Of a DNA stretch of 64,000 nt, positions 13,129 through 27,333 are shown piece by piece. The stretch is from Acanthacorydalis orientalis. Lineage: Eukaryota > Arthropoda > Insecta > Megaloptera > Corydalidae. A model generated the notes under the pieces. The model was given only the letters and a program-made list of their open reading frames with translations, did no database searches and had not been told where the DNA came from. The stretch lies in contig CM068313.1 in NCBI GenBank assembly GCA_034766995.1, forward strand, positions 31,795,325-31,859,324. The letters run 5' to 3'. Made by a program: the position numbers and the translations under genes. Every line of letters starts with the position of its first letter. Positions within the stretch are counted from its first letter, which is position 1.

Positions 13129-14047
13129 CATTAGATTTATTTTTAATCATTTAAACATGGAATTAGTTTAGGTTTAAATTAGGTGTAATTCAAAGTTAAC
13201 AGTTCAGTCAAAGATGTGATTTCATTTTATATTCGTATTCGGGCGATAAGGTTTTTAACTTCCAACCCATCTCTAAACCGCAAATCTCTGTTTTCTATAA
13301 TATTTTATTTTTCTAACATTTTAGAAATTTTGAATTAAATATTATAATTAGATTAAAATGAATTTTCACACACTTTTATAATAAATTACATATAGATACA
13401 GACAGTAATAAACAATTCTTAAATTATACCTATTTTATTGGTCTGTAATATAACATCAATTAAATTATGGTAAACATTTTGCCTACAAATTGAGAAGACA
13501 ATAAATAAGTACCGAAGAATGTCTAATTTTCTTTTAATACAAATTGAAATATTCTGAGATTCAGAATTCTGTGAAAAACTTATTGAACTGATTGTAAAAT
13601 TGAACTTTATTTAGATTGAAATATTTAATATTTTTATTTAAAAATTATATTCCGCTACTGTACTTTATATTGTTTTAAATTGTGAGCAATTCAACAATAT
13701 TGTAACAACACATATTTTCCGGTATAGAGAATTATTTATTGTCTACGATTGAAAAAAAAACAATTGTCTCGGTTGTAATATAGAACTCGACAAAAAAGGC
13801 ATGTATAATTTATGACGAAATGTATCATCATTTGAAAATTACTTTTGTATTATTCTCTATGCACATGCAATTTTATCGAAATGCATCTACTTCGGTCATC
13901 GGATTAGAGTTTAATGCAATCTAGTGAACTGAACACGCACTCTCCATGACCGTTTGCACAGCTAACCAAACCGTATACTGCCCTTTGTCTGCCTACATAT
14001 ATAGCCTACATTCAAGTATATAGGCTTGCTGAATATAGCCGTTCGTT

Positions 14048-14075
14048 CAATCTACCGTAATACACATGCAGAGAT
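14048..14075 (+). repeat. 28-nt dispersed motif, copy 2
   Basis: Second copy of the motif at 3150-3178, in the same orientation and about 10.9 kb away within the same intron. It lies inside the GC-balanced island 13890-14240. Confidence 0.6.
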
Positions 14076-14349
14076 TTTAATCTTTTATCATGACTGCCGA
14101 ATAGCACTTTCATTCTCATGCATTATACCTGCAATAGAGTGATATGTGAATAGTATGAATGTGAAATATTTCGAGTAGCGTTCCATGCGAACAGTGCTTT
14201 CCTTTTATTATACTATTTTATACATTTACTTCGGCCAAACTGAAAATAGAAACACCTATTTTGTATTCATCTTTAAAATGAAGTAATCTACAACACTAGT
14301 TTTGTAGATATAGGATGATCAAACAACAACAATCTATTTGGATCACATC

Positions 14350-14352
<3 letters not shown>

Positions 14353-14416
<64 letters not shown>
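14353..14416. repeat. (TA)n microsatellite
   Basis: About 64 bp, uninterrupted, just after the island at 13890-14240. Confidence 0.95.
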
Positions 14417-14419
<3 letters not shown>

Positions 14420-17373
14420 TATATATAACTTTTTTGTTATTTAATATGTATTGGAGAAAAAAATAAATTGATTGCTATGAGGTAAATATAACTACAAAAT
14501 TTTATCAACCAAGTTCTTCAGTGTTAATTATAAATTCTCAGTCACTAATAAATATAAGAAAAATGTAGAAAAAATAATATGCTGAAGAAATTAAATACTA
14601 AGTATTTTATAAAAAATAAGCAATTATTCTGTATTCATTCAATGTTTACATTACTAATAAATACTAATATTTTTTAGTGATTTTTATCAGAAATATTTTT
14701 TTATCAGAATTGGCCAGTTATTCACCTTACATTATTGATTTTATCTTCCGATTCGACTTTCATTAGATTTATTTTTTTACTGCTCAAAGTTCTCTTATAT
14801 TCTAGATAGGAGTAAAATACATTGATTTTTTTATTCTATTCCTCAAAATGAATATATAAATGAACTCTTTCGTATACTAAGTTTATGCTGAAAATAATTG
14901 TATTTAAAAAATACAGCCAAGTTGACAAATATATGCAATATAATAAAGTATTTAGTTTTTTTATGACTTAAAATTCTAAATATAGCGTAGAAAAGTAAAA
15001 CTTTAATATTTATTTTACATGTAACAAAAGTTCAATTATTTAATAATGTAATACAGTAATTATTTAATAAATTTAAATTCAATGATTTTTTCTAATAAAG
15101 CAACTTTGCAATAATATTTAACATTAAATCATTGAAGAAAATTTTAATGTTATTACCTTAATGAAATTTTAATGAAATTGACCTCATGTAAATAGCACAA
15201 AATATATAAAAAAAAATAAAATGTTCTTGATATACTATATAATTATTTTGATATATTTTTTGGTAGTGTATAGATATGTCATCAGTTTATTTTTTTTTGT
15301 TCCGAAGATATTATCAAGACAGAGGAGAGGATAAAAATAGCATTTAAATTACATAAAAAAATAACACAACTAAAATCAGAGTATAGTGAGATAAAAATAA
15401 ATCAAGTAGAACATTAATTGTAAATATATAAATAAATTGTATTTTTATTAATAAAAAAAATTCAATATAATTCTATACTGGATTATAATACTACATTGAC
15501 TACAACACAGATAACAACATAAATAAAAAAATACCTTGCTGTGCTCTCAAACAACGGCTTTATTTGGTTTTACTCGAAGTTGTCGCTATAATATTCAACA
15601 TACTGCTGACTATCAAATTAAATTTTTTTATTGACATAAATATGCTTATATCGACGAATGAAATTAATCTTTGTTTTGAAAATAAAATATCTATATTATT
15701 AACACTTATTTAAAGAGAATTATAATTAATTCTGTTATCGAAAAATGTTTTTATAGTTTTATATAATTATAGTAGAATTTTTTTCAAAGGCCTGGAATCT
15801 GTGTGGTACCATGTTTTAAAATGTATCATACCGAATTAAACTTTCAATTAAAATTTAAATATATTTTTGTTTAAATAAATGAATTGTAATAAGCCTAAAC
15901 TATAATTTTCAGAAAAAAAATTGATTTTTTTTCATCCCAAATTAATATAAAATTGTGCATTAAGGGGTTAAATAATAAATAAACTTATTGATATTTTCCA
16001 AAAATATCGAAACAATACACTTCTTTTTAGTAAATTAGTATTTGTAACTTCTTCAGTTACTAAAAATATAGATTATGTTCACTATATAGGCAGTCGCGCC
16101 TATTTTAAAATATTGGTCCAAGCGCATAATCCTTCACTATGTACTGCAACTATATCTCACTGGTTAATAATGCTTTATATACCACTACATCTAATCATAC
16201 TTATACACTTACTCTCAATGAGTTTAATAACCCTGATTAGATTAAATATTTACTACTATCTACTGAGACCTACTTGCAGTTTTTTTCTAAAATATTATGA
16301 ATACGGTCCATTATTTTAATTACCAATATTGCTTGCAATCATAGTAACACGTCATTCAAGAATATTTTTCATTACTTATTATACTTATAAAAAATTCTAC
16401 TGACTCATATTTCGTAACAGAACCGTAAAATTATTGCCAATCCATGTAAAAAATCTGACAGCTTTATTCATAAGGGATTTTTAGGTTCAGTTTCCAATTT
16501 CCCTAAATTATATCCTATATGAATATTTAACTGTTTTGAATAAGTTTATGTTATGTAATAAAAGTCTGAAATTCAAAGCATTACTATAGGCAATTTATCG
16601 ATATTAAGAGACCCCGAATCAAATTTGAAGAAGTGAAATGAGATTTTTTTATAAGAATATGGCTTTCCTTTTTAATACATTTGACATAATTAAGAAGAAA
16701 AACAATATTCTTTCATATTAATACTAAATCTTCACGTTAATATTATTAATATCTACAATCATATAATCAATAAGATTATCTATAAGTTAAATGCATTTAT
16801 ATTTCACTAAAACCGATAAAGAAAAGAAATATTGTCAATATATATGGATATAAAATTATCAAGACTATTAAAAAATAGCCCACAAAAAAAAAACAAAATC
16901 TTAACAAAAATTTAGTTCACATGATAAGTTTTTGGGAAGTTTTATGATTGAAGCAATTTATCGTATTTTAAAAATAAAATAACTTATAATCCTTAGAACA
17001 AATTAAGTTATTACTACTTATTTTAATTAAATAAATTACATTTTTCAATAAATTAAATTCGTTTGAATTAATAATTAAAATAAATGGGTTCGTATGACAA
17101 TGCATCAAAAATTATATATATATATATATACATATAAATAGATAGATAGACAATATTTACATTACATAAAATCAATAATACCTATGTAAAAATAAATTTT
17201 CAATTTATAGTAAAATAAGTATTTTATAAATGTGTAGAAAATTTAATAATTAATAATTTTTAATAGGGCATCGAATAAAATAGGATAAGACTGAAAATAG
17301 TATGAATATTAAATATCCAAGCAGTAAATAAATATCTAACAGAATATTTAATTCTTTTAACTACATATCTATA

Positions 17374-17376
<3 letters not shown>

Positions 17377-17424
<48 letters not shown>
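17377..17424. repeat. (TA)n microsatellite
   Basis: About 48 bp, preceded by CTATAT steps. Confidence 0.95.
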
Positions 17425-17427
<3 letters not shown>

Positions 17428-19225
17428 AGTATCTATGTATATATTTGTATGTTGTGTATGTATATATATATATTGCAAAATTATTTATGTATCATATTTT
17501 CGTTTTATTTCAATGAATATTTATTTTTTAGAACGTCTATTTCATAAACTTAGCAGCAGTATATTACTTACAGATACGAAGTCTTCTTAAAATTTATATA
17601 TTTTCATAGTATTTTATTCTATTTATAAAGTACTGAATTTAATACCTTACGTATAAATACACATTATTTTCATCATATGGTACAACAAAACGGATACATC
17701 TTGTATTCAAAAATTCATCATACTTTCAACAATTATTAATTTTAGCTTGATCTGTTCATATTATAAATAAAATACACACTAAAGCAAACGCCGGATCAAT
17801 TACTCAAAAGTAAGTACGTAATTAAATTTGATTTATGGTTGTTTTAAAATGACGAAATCATTCGTAAAACAATTTTTGCCCTATTTCTACAAATAATATA
17901 TACAATAATTGCAGTTTTTTTTATAAAATTATACTTTTAGTAATCAATTTATTCGTTTACCTAGATTTAATTTAACATGAAACAACATAAACATTTGTTT
18001 TTATAATAATTTAAAAATATAATTCATAAAATATTGTAATAATCAATTCTTTAATTAAAGCCAGTATTACGGATTATTTAATGTTCGACTTAAAATAAAA
18101 AATAACCGTCTATGTTAATTTTTATATAAATATAATTATATAACAAAAAAAATCAAAAAGAAAAAATTATTTAAATATATTTATGCCTTAAAAGTACGCT
18201 TACACTTATATACAAATGAAATTAAAAAAAATCTTGATACGACAAAAAGAATAATCACAGAACAGCAATAAACATAAAATAAAGAACTTGCGATATATAA
18301 AGAAAATTTCAATCAAAAGTAGATCAATAAATGTTTCAAAATATATACATTCGTACGAACATTAAAAATAAATTAAAAGCAGTTACATATGATTACATAT
18401 CTTTTTTAAAATGAGATCTTTCTCATTCATGTTCTATAAACGGTATAAAAAAAAATCAACTTGTTATTATTATAATAACAGCTATAAATGCTCAAGTGCT
18501 ACATTAAACCAAAAAAGCGATAATAACTAGTTCTAGATATCGTACTTATCGACACGGCCATAGTGGCCTTACACTCTTCAACACAATGACTACGTTATTT
18601 AATGACACTCTAGCAGTGAAGTGTCCACCGCTATATGGATATGACACCATTCGTTTAACGGCACGCGATCCAGTCTGCTTTCATCACCAGTGGCGGTACA
18701 ATATTAGTTTCAGCAAGTTAATTTCACTATTAACATTTTATTTTTATATTTTTCTAAAAACTATTCTTTAAGAATGTTAGTAACATTTCACTGACATTGT
18801 TATTCATGAGAAAATCTTTATAACATAGTCACAAAACAAGCAACTTCTTTATTATTTAAGTTGTTTTATAACGTTATCGAATTTAAAACACCTTTTTCTT
18901 TTAAGTTTATTTAAAAAAGACTTTAAGATAATTTTTATATATTAACAGATTTCAATATATAACATTTCCAGTACAATTATAGTAAACTGAGTAGTCGATA
19001 ATTTGATATTGTATACCTAGAGAACAAAAGTGACACGTCGAAAACAAGTAAGTTTTCAGGAAAGAATTCTTAAAATTTTAATAGGAATCATTTATCTTAG
19101 TTTTCATTTTCTCTTAATGTATACAGTATTATAGTTTATATATTTATAAGTAAAAAAATAATTAGTTTTAACATATATAATAAAAATGTGTCAGTTTTTA
19201 TATATTTATGTAAAATTTATAATTT

Positions 19226-19229
<4 letters not shown>

Positions 19230-19273
<44 letters not shown>

Positions 19274-19332
19274 GTGTGTATGTGTGTGCATGTGTATATA
19301 AAGAGAGAGAAAGAAAAGGAGAGATTAATATC

Positions 19333-19400
<68 letters not shown>

Positions 19401-19403
19401 ATG
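19230..19403. repeat. Pair of TA/TG tracts with GA-rich spacer
   Basis: A TA-to-TG tract (19230-19298), then a GA-rich spacer (19302-19325), then a TA-to-TG tract (19333-19403). Confidence 0.9.
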
Positions 19404-20038
19404 TCAAATTAAAATTAAAAAAGCTTATGTTATATAAATTGTTAGGAAAATAGACAACTAGAATTTAAAAAGAATAATAAAACTTATAAAATAAAATACT
19501 GATTAAGATATGTTGATATTAAATAAATTATTAAAAAATGTGCACTAGTTGATAGAATTCAAAAAACTGTCTTTCAAAATACTGAAAAACGATTTTACAC
19601 AAAAATATCAACGATAATAATTACATACCTAGGACTTTTTGTATATTTTCATGTATTACTGACATTTTCAGGTTACAAGGAAATAGAATGTAATTTTTTA
19701 AACATTAAATGTAGTTATTGTTCATTAATTCAAAAATATAAAGTAATTGTTAAATTATAATGACGAACAAATTTCTGTTATTAAGAAATAAACTAGCGTT
19801 AAAAAAATTATAAAAGAAAACATTATAATAGTAAATTAGTAATTAAATAATCGAATATCAATTTCAAAATATTTTTAATTTGACCAATAAACTCCAAATT
19901 ATTTATTTTATCAAAAAAATTTTAACAATTGATTATTGATTTTTTTTGATAGTTACATATATGTATTTCAATAAGAGTACCGCCATCCTTCACAATACAC
20001 TAAGGTACGAAAAAATCTGAGATCAAAAATAATCAATA

Positions 20039-20078
20039 ATCACTTAATTAACATTTTTTAAAATGTTAATTAAGTGAT
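20039..20078. repeat. 40-nt perfect palindrome with 2-nt centre
   Basis: Arms of 19 nt (20039-20057, 20060-20078) beginning ATCACTTAATTAACA are perfectly complementary, separated by TT. It sits in plain AT-rich intron with no gene nearby. Such a palindrome could be a DNA cruciform, an RNA hairpin, or a leftover of a terminal inverted repeat. Confidence 0.85.
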
Positions 20079-20489
20079 GAAAAATGAATACACAGTGCAA
20101 AAAATTATGTTGTCATTTAAAATCTATTTATTTATAAATAAATTAGTTTGAAACATTATAAAATAGTTGTTGGTTTTTTTACACTAACTAATCTTTATAT
20201 ATTACTGCTAAGAAATAAGTTAATTTAGAAACGTATAAAAAATGACATTCTAGTAACAGTTATCCAATTGAAATATTTAATTAAAAATTGTATAATAATA
20301 TTTGTTATCCATTAGGGATATATTATTCTGCATAACAAATAAAATAATAAATAATTAAAAAAATGTAATAATTTTCAGTGATTGACAAGAAAATTTTAAT
20401 TTAAAATAAAGTGTTTTCTTTTATCTTAAAACTAGGCTCTTTTTCAATATCTAGTTTTTCAAATTATTGATGAAAATGTACTTTTGAAA

Positions 20490-20493
<4 letters not shown>

Positions 20494-20538
<45 letters not shown>
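20494..20538. repeat. (TA)n microsatellite
   Basis: About 45 bp. Confidence 0.95.
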
Positions 20539-20540
<2 letters not shown>

Positions 20541-21226
20541 TAATTCATAATTCATATATTCACACAGTAATATATTTAATAATAAATGTGTTATGATCAA
20601 CAATCTGAATGTTCATTTCTTTTATAAGCAGTACATTATAATTTAATGCTGCAGTATTATATTTCTCATGACAATCTGTTAAAATAATGAAATCGCAAAC
20701 GAACAAATTTTCGAACAATAATCTCAATGTATAAGGTAAATAAAACACCTCATAATAAAGTAATAGAAATGTTTATTTTCATGTATCGCACTTTATTATA
20801 ATCCGCCCGCTACTGCTTCACACAATGCTTTTAAGTGTGAGTTTAAGGGATGGACAGTATCACTGGGTGTACACTATACATATGTGGTATTATGTCGTGC
20901 CGCAGGGGGGAAAAGATGCGTGTTTTTTGCTATTTATTTTATGACAGCGTGTCGCTGTTTCGTACGAGGGGCTGTGAGAATGCATTTTCGTCGAGAAATA
21001 TGATGTATATAGTTGTTTTGTGTTTTGATGGCCAGTTATAAAGGGAACGAAGGAGGAGTGAGTATGTCATTTAATTTTTTAACTTTATTTTTATTTTAAC
21101 AATGTGTGAGCTGTATGTACTTAATTTCAGGGTGTATATTTTAAACTTTGACATTGTTTATACTATAATTATTATGGTACTTTTTTAATCGACTTTTCAT
21201 CTCAAACTTACAAGCACATATACATA

Positions 21227-21229
<3 letters not shown>

Positions 21230-21265
<36 letters not shown>

Positions 21266-21302
21266 GTATATTATGTAAGTCTCCCTCTGAGTGTGTTCAT
21301 GT

Positions 21303-21358
<56 letters not shown>
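21230..21358. repeat. Two (TA)n tracts 40 bp apart
   Basis: Tracts at 21230-21264 and 21306-21358 separated by non-repetitive sequence. Confidence 0.95.
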
Positions 21359-21361
<3 letters not shown>

Positions 21362-22377
21362 AGTCTGTAACTTATCTCAAGCCACTGTTTATTAGATTAT
21401 TATTTGTTAGATACTCGGTTTCAATTATTATCTCAAATAATTGATCTATAAAATGATTTTAGTTTTGGATACAAAAATGTATCTAAATCAGTTTTATAAT
21501 AACGAATACTACATTATCAGAACAATTTTTAATTGATCTTCTAATTTATATTTTGAATAAAAGTCTAATATAAAAATGTTAATATTTTGTGAAAGTTTAT
21601 ATAGTAAATCTCATCTATTATTGACTTATTTTAACAACACGTATATTTTAAATTAAAAAATATTTTGAAATAACTCTGCTTATTTTTAAAGCTCACGTGC
21701 ACTTCACCCCTTAATTTTGTATTTAACCATTAACATAATCTAAGAATATGAACATAAAAACTTAAATTATATATGTTTTTCTAATATTAATATAAATGAA
21801 TATCAATATATTTCATTTAAAATTAAAATTTGTCGCTAATGATAGTCTAATCGTTATCGTTCTACTTTATATTACATATAAGACAATTATATTTATTAAT
21901 ATTTATAGTATACTTTTTTATTATATACTTTATTTAAAAAAATCTAATCATATCATTTTAAAAACAAGTAATTGATCAAACATTAATTATAATAAACTAA
22001 CAAACAAAACTGTTAAACATAATTTACTGCTCTATATAGTATACCAAATAATATACGTTTCTTGCAAATTATTTGTAATAATATCCAGTTGTTTGTTCTA
22101 TAAAACAATGTCCCAGTCTGAAATCGATAAATCATTCATTGTAACATTTATAGTCACGTCTCTAATAGATAAATAAACAGGAATCAATTAACACAGCTGG
22201 ATGGCACTAAAATCGGTTGTAACTGCACCCTCAACATGAAATCAGGATTTGCTTTGTGAATGACTTTTGTGAGACCAGGTTCGTATATATTGTGGGAAAT
22301 TTAATTCATATTATAAATCTAGTTTTACACATACATATGTATCAATCATACTCACGCACACGCAAACTCACACATGT

Positions 22378-22439
<62 letters not shown>
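22378..22439. repeat. Compound (CA)n(TA)n microsatellite
   Basis: About 20 bp of CA passing directly into about 40 bp of TA. Confidence 0.95.
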
Positions 22440-22443
<4 letters not shown>

Positions 22444-23045
22444 CATATGAATATACAATTATAAATTAAACACTGGCACGTGAATTACTCAAATAATATG
22501 AAAATTAGAATATAAATATTTTATTATTTTATAAAACAATGTTACGTAAATCAATTGTGATGTATTTGAAGTACAATACATTTATTTATTGATTGGTTTC
22601 AGTAATTTAAAACAGACATTTCGTTAAACAAATTTGATAATTTAATCAAAATTGGAAGCAAATGAACTGAAATATTCATTATTTTCTTTCCGATAATGTG
22701 ATTTTTATATTATATTATTAAATTGAATAAATAAATATTTTATGACCTTTTTAAAATTTTACTGAAACACTTAAAATATTTATTAAATTAAAAACATGTT
22801 TTAATTATATTTCAGAATTATGATTCTTTTATGTTGAAATAATGGTTTATAACCACGATTGTGAAAATGCGCATAACATATAATAATAAAAATGTATACA
22901 GAAATCGAAAGAAATGTTTTTCCAAGCACTAAAGCCTGTTGGAGTCTGGTTTAAAATCACATCTCTTTTACTATTGTGGTCTTTTATTTAGAAGAATCAT
23001 TTTTCATAAATTATTTTTTGTTCTTATTCTTTCAATCGATCAGAG

Positions 23046-23049
<4 letters not shown>

Positions 23050-23089
<40 letters not shown>
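23050..23089. repeat. (TA)n microsatellite
   Basis: About 40 bp. Confidence 0.95.
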
Positions 23090-23093
<4 letters not shown>

Positions 23094-23892
23094 ATTTGTA
23101 GTTTTATATTAAAACTTAAAATAAAAATATTGTAAAGGAAAAGAATGATTTGAAACAAAATATTCATATTTTTATAATATTTTTTAGTTTTAATGTTTTC
23201 CAAGAATAATCCAAAATTAATGAAATTTTTCGTTAGTACTGGTGTTGACAATATTATTCGTTTGCGAAACATGGAACAATCAGTTTCTAATTTATGTATT
23301 TTCGAAGATAATTATTCATGTATTTATTAATAAATATTGCAAATATTAATATACAATTAATTATTTATCACTGTAGTTACATTCAATTTCACAAATAAAT
23401 TTTTCAGTCTCTCGGAACACATATTTTTTCTTATCAAATATTTTAAATAATTGATTATTTTTTACATAAATTCTTGCGTGTACGTAGTTCCATTCCGATG
23501 CCATCATTTTCAGAGTGATAATGTACAGAAACATTTATTTTTGTAAACTTAATTTTAATTATAAATCTCTACTTATCTAGATCTTTTTCTTTAACGCATC
23601 TCCATTAATCTTTTTTTATTATATCTTATATATAACGTAATTTTTCTTTTTTATATTTATTATATTCTTTGAAATGATATATTTCTTATATAATTTAAAG
23701 AATGAATTTTTATAATTTTTTTACATTACTGTATTTAATAATTATATGACAATTTTGTTACGTATATATCTCTAAAAATAATCAGACATGTTAATTTCGG
23801 ATTCGCTTAATTCTATTTATTTTCGATTGAAAACTATGTGAGTGGAATTAAAGTCTGAATGAATGAATTTTAAATAAATAATTAGTGAAAAT

Positions 23893-23896
<4 letters not shown>

Positions 23897-23943
<47 letters not shown>
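23897..23943. repeat. (TA)n microsatellite
   Basis: About 47 bp. Confidence 0.95.
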
Positions 23944-23945
<2 letters not shown>

Positions 23946-24160
23946 AAAGTATCATTGGTGCAATAACAATTGTATGTATTACTTACACATATTATTCAAA
24001 AATATTTATAATTAATTTATATTACTAACTAAATTATTTAATGTTTTTTTTAAAAAAAGTATCTTATATAATTAAATATATTTATTTAATTTATTTTCTT
24101 TCTTTTCTTTACTATATCTTAATTATATTCATTTAAGTGTAAAATTGCAATTACAAAATT

Positions 24161-24340
24161 TTAATAATTAAAATTAATTTTATAATCTTCCCTTATTAAT
24201 ACTGCTTGATGCGCACCTGAGAAACACAACGCTCCTTTGACTGGCGACGTTTCGTGTCCCCCGTAAAATGGTTTTGGGTGGACACCGGACTTTAACAGGA
24301 AGGAAAACGTCCGTTGCTTTCTCATGTCATACAAGCCCAT
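24161..24340 (-). CDS. Short minus-strand coding-like frame of unknown function
   Basis: On the minus strand an ATG at 24340 opens a 59-codon frame that stops at 24161-24163. Codons 1-45 or so lie in an abrupt GC-balanced island (24205-24350) and use mixed third positions. The last dozen codons run into ordinary AT-rich sequence. The peptide begins MGLYDMRKQRTFSFLLKSG, then has a Pro/Gly/His-rich part (HPKPFYGGHETSP), with no obvious membrane helix. A second minus-strand frame is also open across most of the island, so openness alone is not proof. I do not recognise it. It could be a terminal exon, a conserved non-coding element, or a piece of a dispersed repeat. Confidence 0.25.
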   Translation of the reverse strand: MGLYDMRKQRTFSFLLKSGVHPKPFYGGHETSPVKGALCFSGAHQAVLIREDYKINFNY

Positions 24341-24810
24341 TAGGTTCTATGTTTGTTATAAAGAGGGAAATTTAATGTTTATTTAGAATTTTCTGTTAAT
24401 AATTAGTTTTAAGTTCTATTTATGAAGTTTATGTTTGATGTTAATTATTTTCACATTCAATAAATGAATTGTGTAAATATATTAAAAAGTTTATTTTGTA
24501 CAGAATTTGGATCCGACAAAATACTTTTTCAATTCTATTTTTCATTTGTGAATATATTTATTTAAAATAATTTACATTATTTTTTATCAAACTGCCAATG
24601 TCATTGGAATCATACATTTATTAAAAATAAAAAATAGCTAATAAGAAAAACATAGTCACTTTTTGTTTCAAAAAGAATAAACATGTGTTTGAAACAAATA
24701 TCGTAGTAATTGATATATTGATTATTAACTGTGTTCATAAAACCATAATAGTACATATCTCGAAACAAAATAATTATAAAATAAGTAAAAACTTCACAAA
24801 ATATAATATT

Positions 24811-24925
<115 letters not shown>

Positions 24926-25384
24926 TTAAGTTTGGTAATTGATATCACAATCATTTTTTATGCGATTTTGTTCTTAAATAAAGAACTATTTTGATACATT
25001 TTTTTAATTTATATAAAGCAAAGAATGATTTAATTTTGTAACATTATTTTTAAATTATATTCTACTTTACTATATTAAACTATATAAAAATACATATATA
25101 TGTATAAGTTTTATATACTAGTATCATGTATGTGTTGCCGTTTATTAAATTTTCGTTATATTATTATGAAGTCAATGTAGATAAATACTTTAATTTAATA
25201 ATTTAAAAAAAGTTAAATTGATTTTTAAGAAAATATAATTTTATTATTTAAAAAAACAACAAAATTATAGTTAATAACTATTTTTATCTAACATCAAATT
25301 AAGTTTTATTACTCAGATATAAGTTTCAATCATTAAATTTTATCAAATTATCTTTGAAACTAAAATAAAATGGTCATTCATATT

Positions 25385-25685
25385 ACCGCCTCACTTTAAG
25401 AGCTTATGGCAACAATAAAATCATTTGAACATATCAATAACAGCATAACGATAAAACAATAGACCTGAAGGATAAACCAACAAATCCAACAGAAATACAT
25501 ACACATAAAGCCACACTTACACAACACAAACAACAAACACGAGGAAACGGATATCTCAATGATCCGATATTCCTTCAGGATTCGCCACAATATCTCACTC
25601 AGAAGTTGACCATCGAGTGCTGCAGGCCATAAGCAGCCACGTCTAGTAAGCAACGAAGTCAGTCAGTCCGTCAGTATGCTTGTAC

Positions 25686-25771
<86 letters not shown>

Positions 25772-25960
25772 ATATGGCTGCAATACGAAAGCAGTGGAGA
25801 GAATCGAACGAGCGAGCAAACAAGTCTAGCTATCGTAGCAGTAGCAGCAAGTAACAGCGTTTCGACTGGTTCCCTTGAGTTAAGAGCTATACACACCACG
25901 ATACAATTTGTAGCAAATAAACGATCACCAAGAGAGAAGTATTAGGGAGGTAATTTGCCC
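25385..25960 (+). promoter_or_regulatory. Candidate alternative promoter or 5' UTR exon in intron 1
   Basis: A GC-balanced block split by a 90-bp TA tract (25687-25775). Before the tract, the + strand is C/A-rich and ends in AGTCAGTCAGTCCGTCAGT-like words (25656-25676), reminiscent of insect initiators and 5' leaders. After it, a purine-rich leader-like part runs to AGAAGTATTAGGGAG|GTAATT, a possible donor near 25950. No start codon with a coding-like frame is evident. It may be a non-coding alternative first exon of the sarcoglycan gene, or only a conserved regulatory element. Confidence 0.25.
25687..25775. repeat. (TA)n microsatellite inside a GC-balanced island
   Basis: About 89 bp, with two TATG steps near 25745. 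It splits the candidate leader region at 25385-25960. Confidence 0.95.
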
Positions 25961-26134
25961 TATGGCTGACTATCTACCTCCACTTACCCCATATACATAC
26001 ATAGACCACTATTCGACTACCACTGATAAAGAAGAACGGGTAGAATGGAGGTAAGCTTTGTGATCGGCAGATTTCCCAAGGGTGTTGAGGCTTGCACCCT
26101 CTGAGGATATATACACATAGCGGACAGACATTCC

Positions 26135-26136
<2 letters not shown>

Positions 26137-26177
<41 letters not shown>
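26137..26177. repeat. (TA)n microsatellite
   Basis: About 41 bp. Confidence 0.95.
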
Positions 26178-26178
<1 letters not shown>

Positions 26179-27271
26179 CCGATTAAAATTGCATCAATAA
26201 CGACGGAATACAATTAATTAATAACATGTTTAAATTCAGATCAATTTTTCAAGAAATAATTCTTAAGTATTTGTATGTATATATATATATATATATTAAA
26301 TGATATAAAGTTTTCTTAAATATTCATTGCAGAATAAGTAGGAGTAGAAACATTCTATATTAATAAATGAAACTATTGTCTATTAACATATTCTCTTAAA
26401 ATATTTAAAAACAACTTGAGTAAAACAATATATGATTTTTTGTATATTACCGTTTAATTTGAAATGTGCAAATAATATTAGATCAAGATATTAACATACT
26501 ATTAAATCCTGATAACTAAATAAATTCATATTCTGATTATAAATTCATTAAATAGTTATATATTATTGCACACCATTCCGTAATTCACAAACTATGTATT
26601 TAGAAATAAATTATTAATTTTGTATGTACTGTCAGTTTTAAATAAATGCATTAGTGTTTATACCATAATATATAAACTATACAAATATGTGTTTTATAAT
26701 TTATTATTATAAAAACAGTTTAACTCTCATTTAATGCTATACAATTTTTTAAATGTGATATAGATTTGTATTTCATATTTAGTTATTAATTTTTAATCCT
26801 ATTAAAAAAGTTCTATATTTATTTGCCACAAATAACAAAATAAAACTATAAAATATAATAATTGGCTCTCATTCATACGAGTATAGAGTCCTATAGAAAA
26901 CTTCCTGTTATTAATAAAGGTTCTACAGACATCACATGATTCGTATTACTGTTAATAGATATACTAATTATATTTTATCATATTTACTTACTATTTTTTA
27001 CTATTTGCTCATCAGTATAAGCCTAATACGATCGATATAAACCTGAATAATCATTATTTGAAATACTGGCAGTATTAAAGATTATATGAATATTTCGTTA
27101 CATTAAAATGATAAATATTCAACAAAGTAATATGTAAAAAATAAGTTACATTCAAACTACTTTACCTACAAGTAAATTATACTATTTTAATTAATTTCTT
27201 TCTATCATGAAAATAAATGTATTAAATTGAAAACGTCCTAATAATAACTAGTTCTATGTAAGTATATATCG

Positions 27272-27275
<4 letters not shown>

Positions 27276-27329
<54 letters not shown>
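27276..27329. repeat. (TA)n microsatellite
   Basis: About 54 bp. Confidence 0.95.

Positions 27330-27333
<4 letters not shown>

Larger units (their letters stand above)
13129..24160. other. Intron 1, second part
   Basis: AT-rich intron with GC-balanced islands at about 13890-14240, 16080-16300, 18530-18720 (containing GGCCATAGTGGCC) and 20790-21070. TA microsatellites are frequent, the main ones listed separately. No exon was recognised on either strand. Confidence 0.6.
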
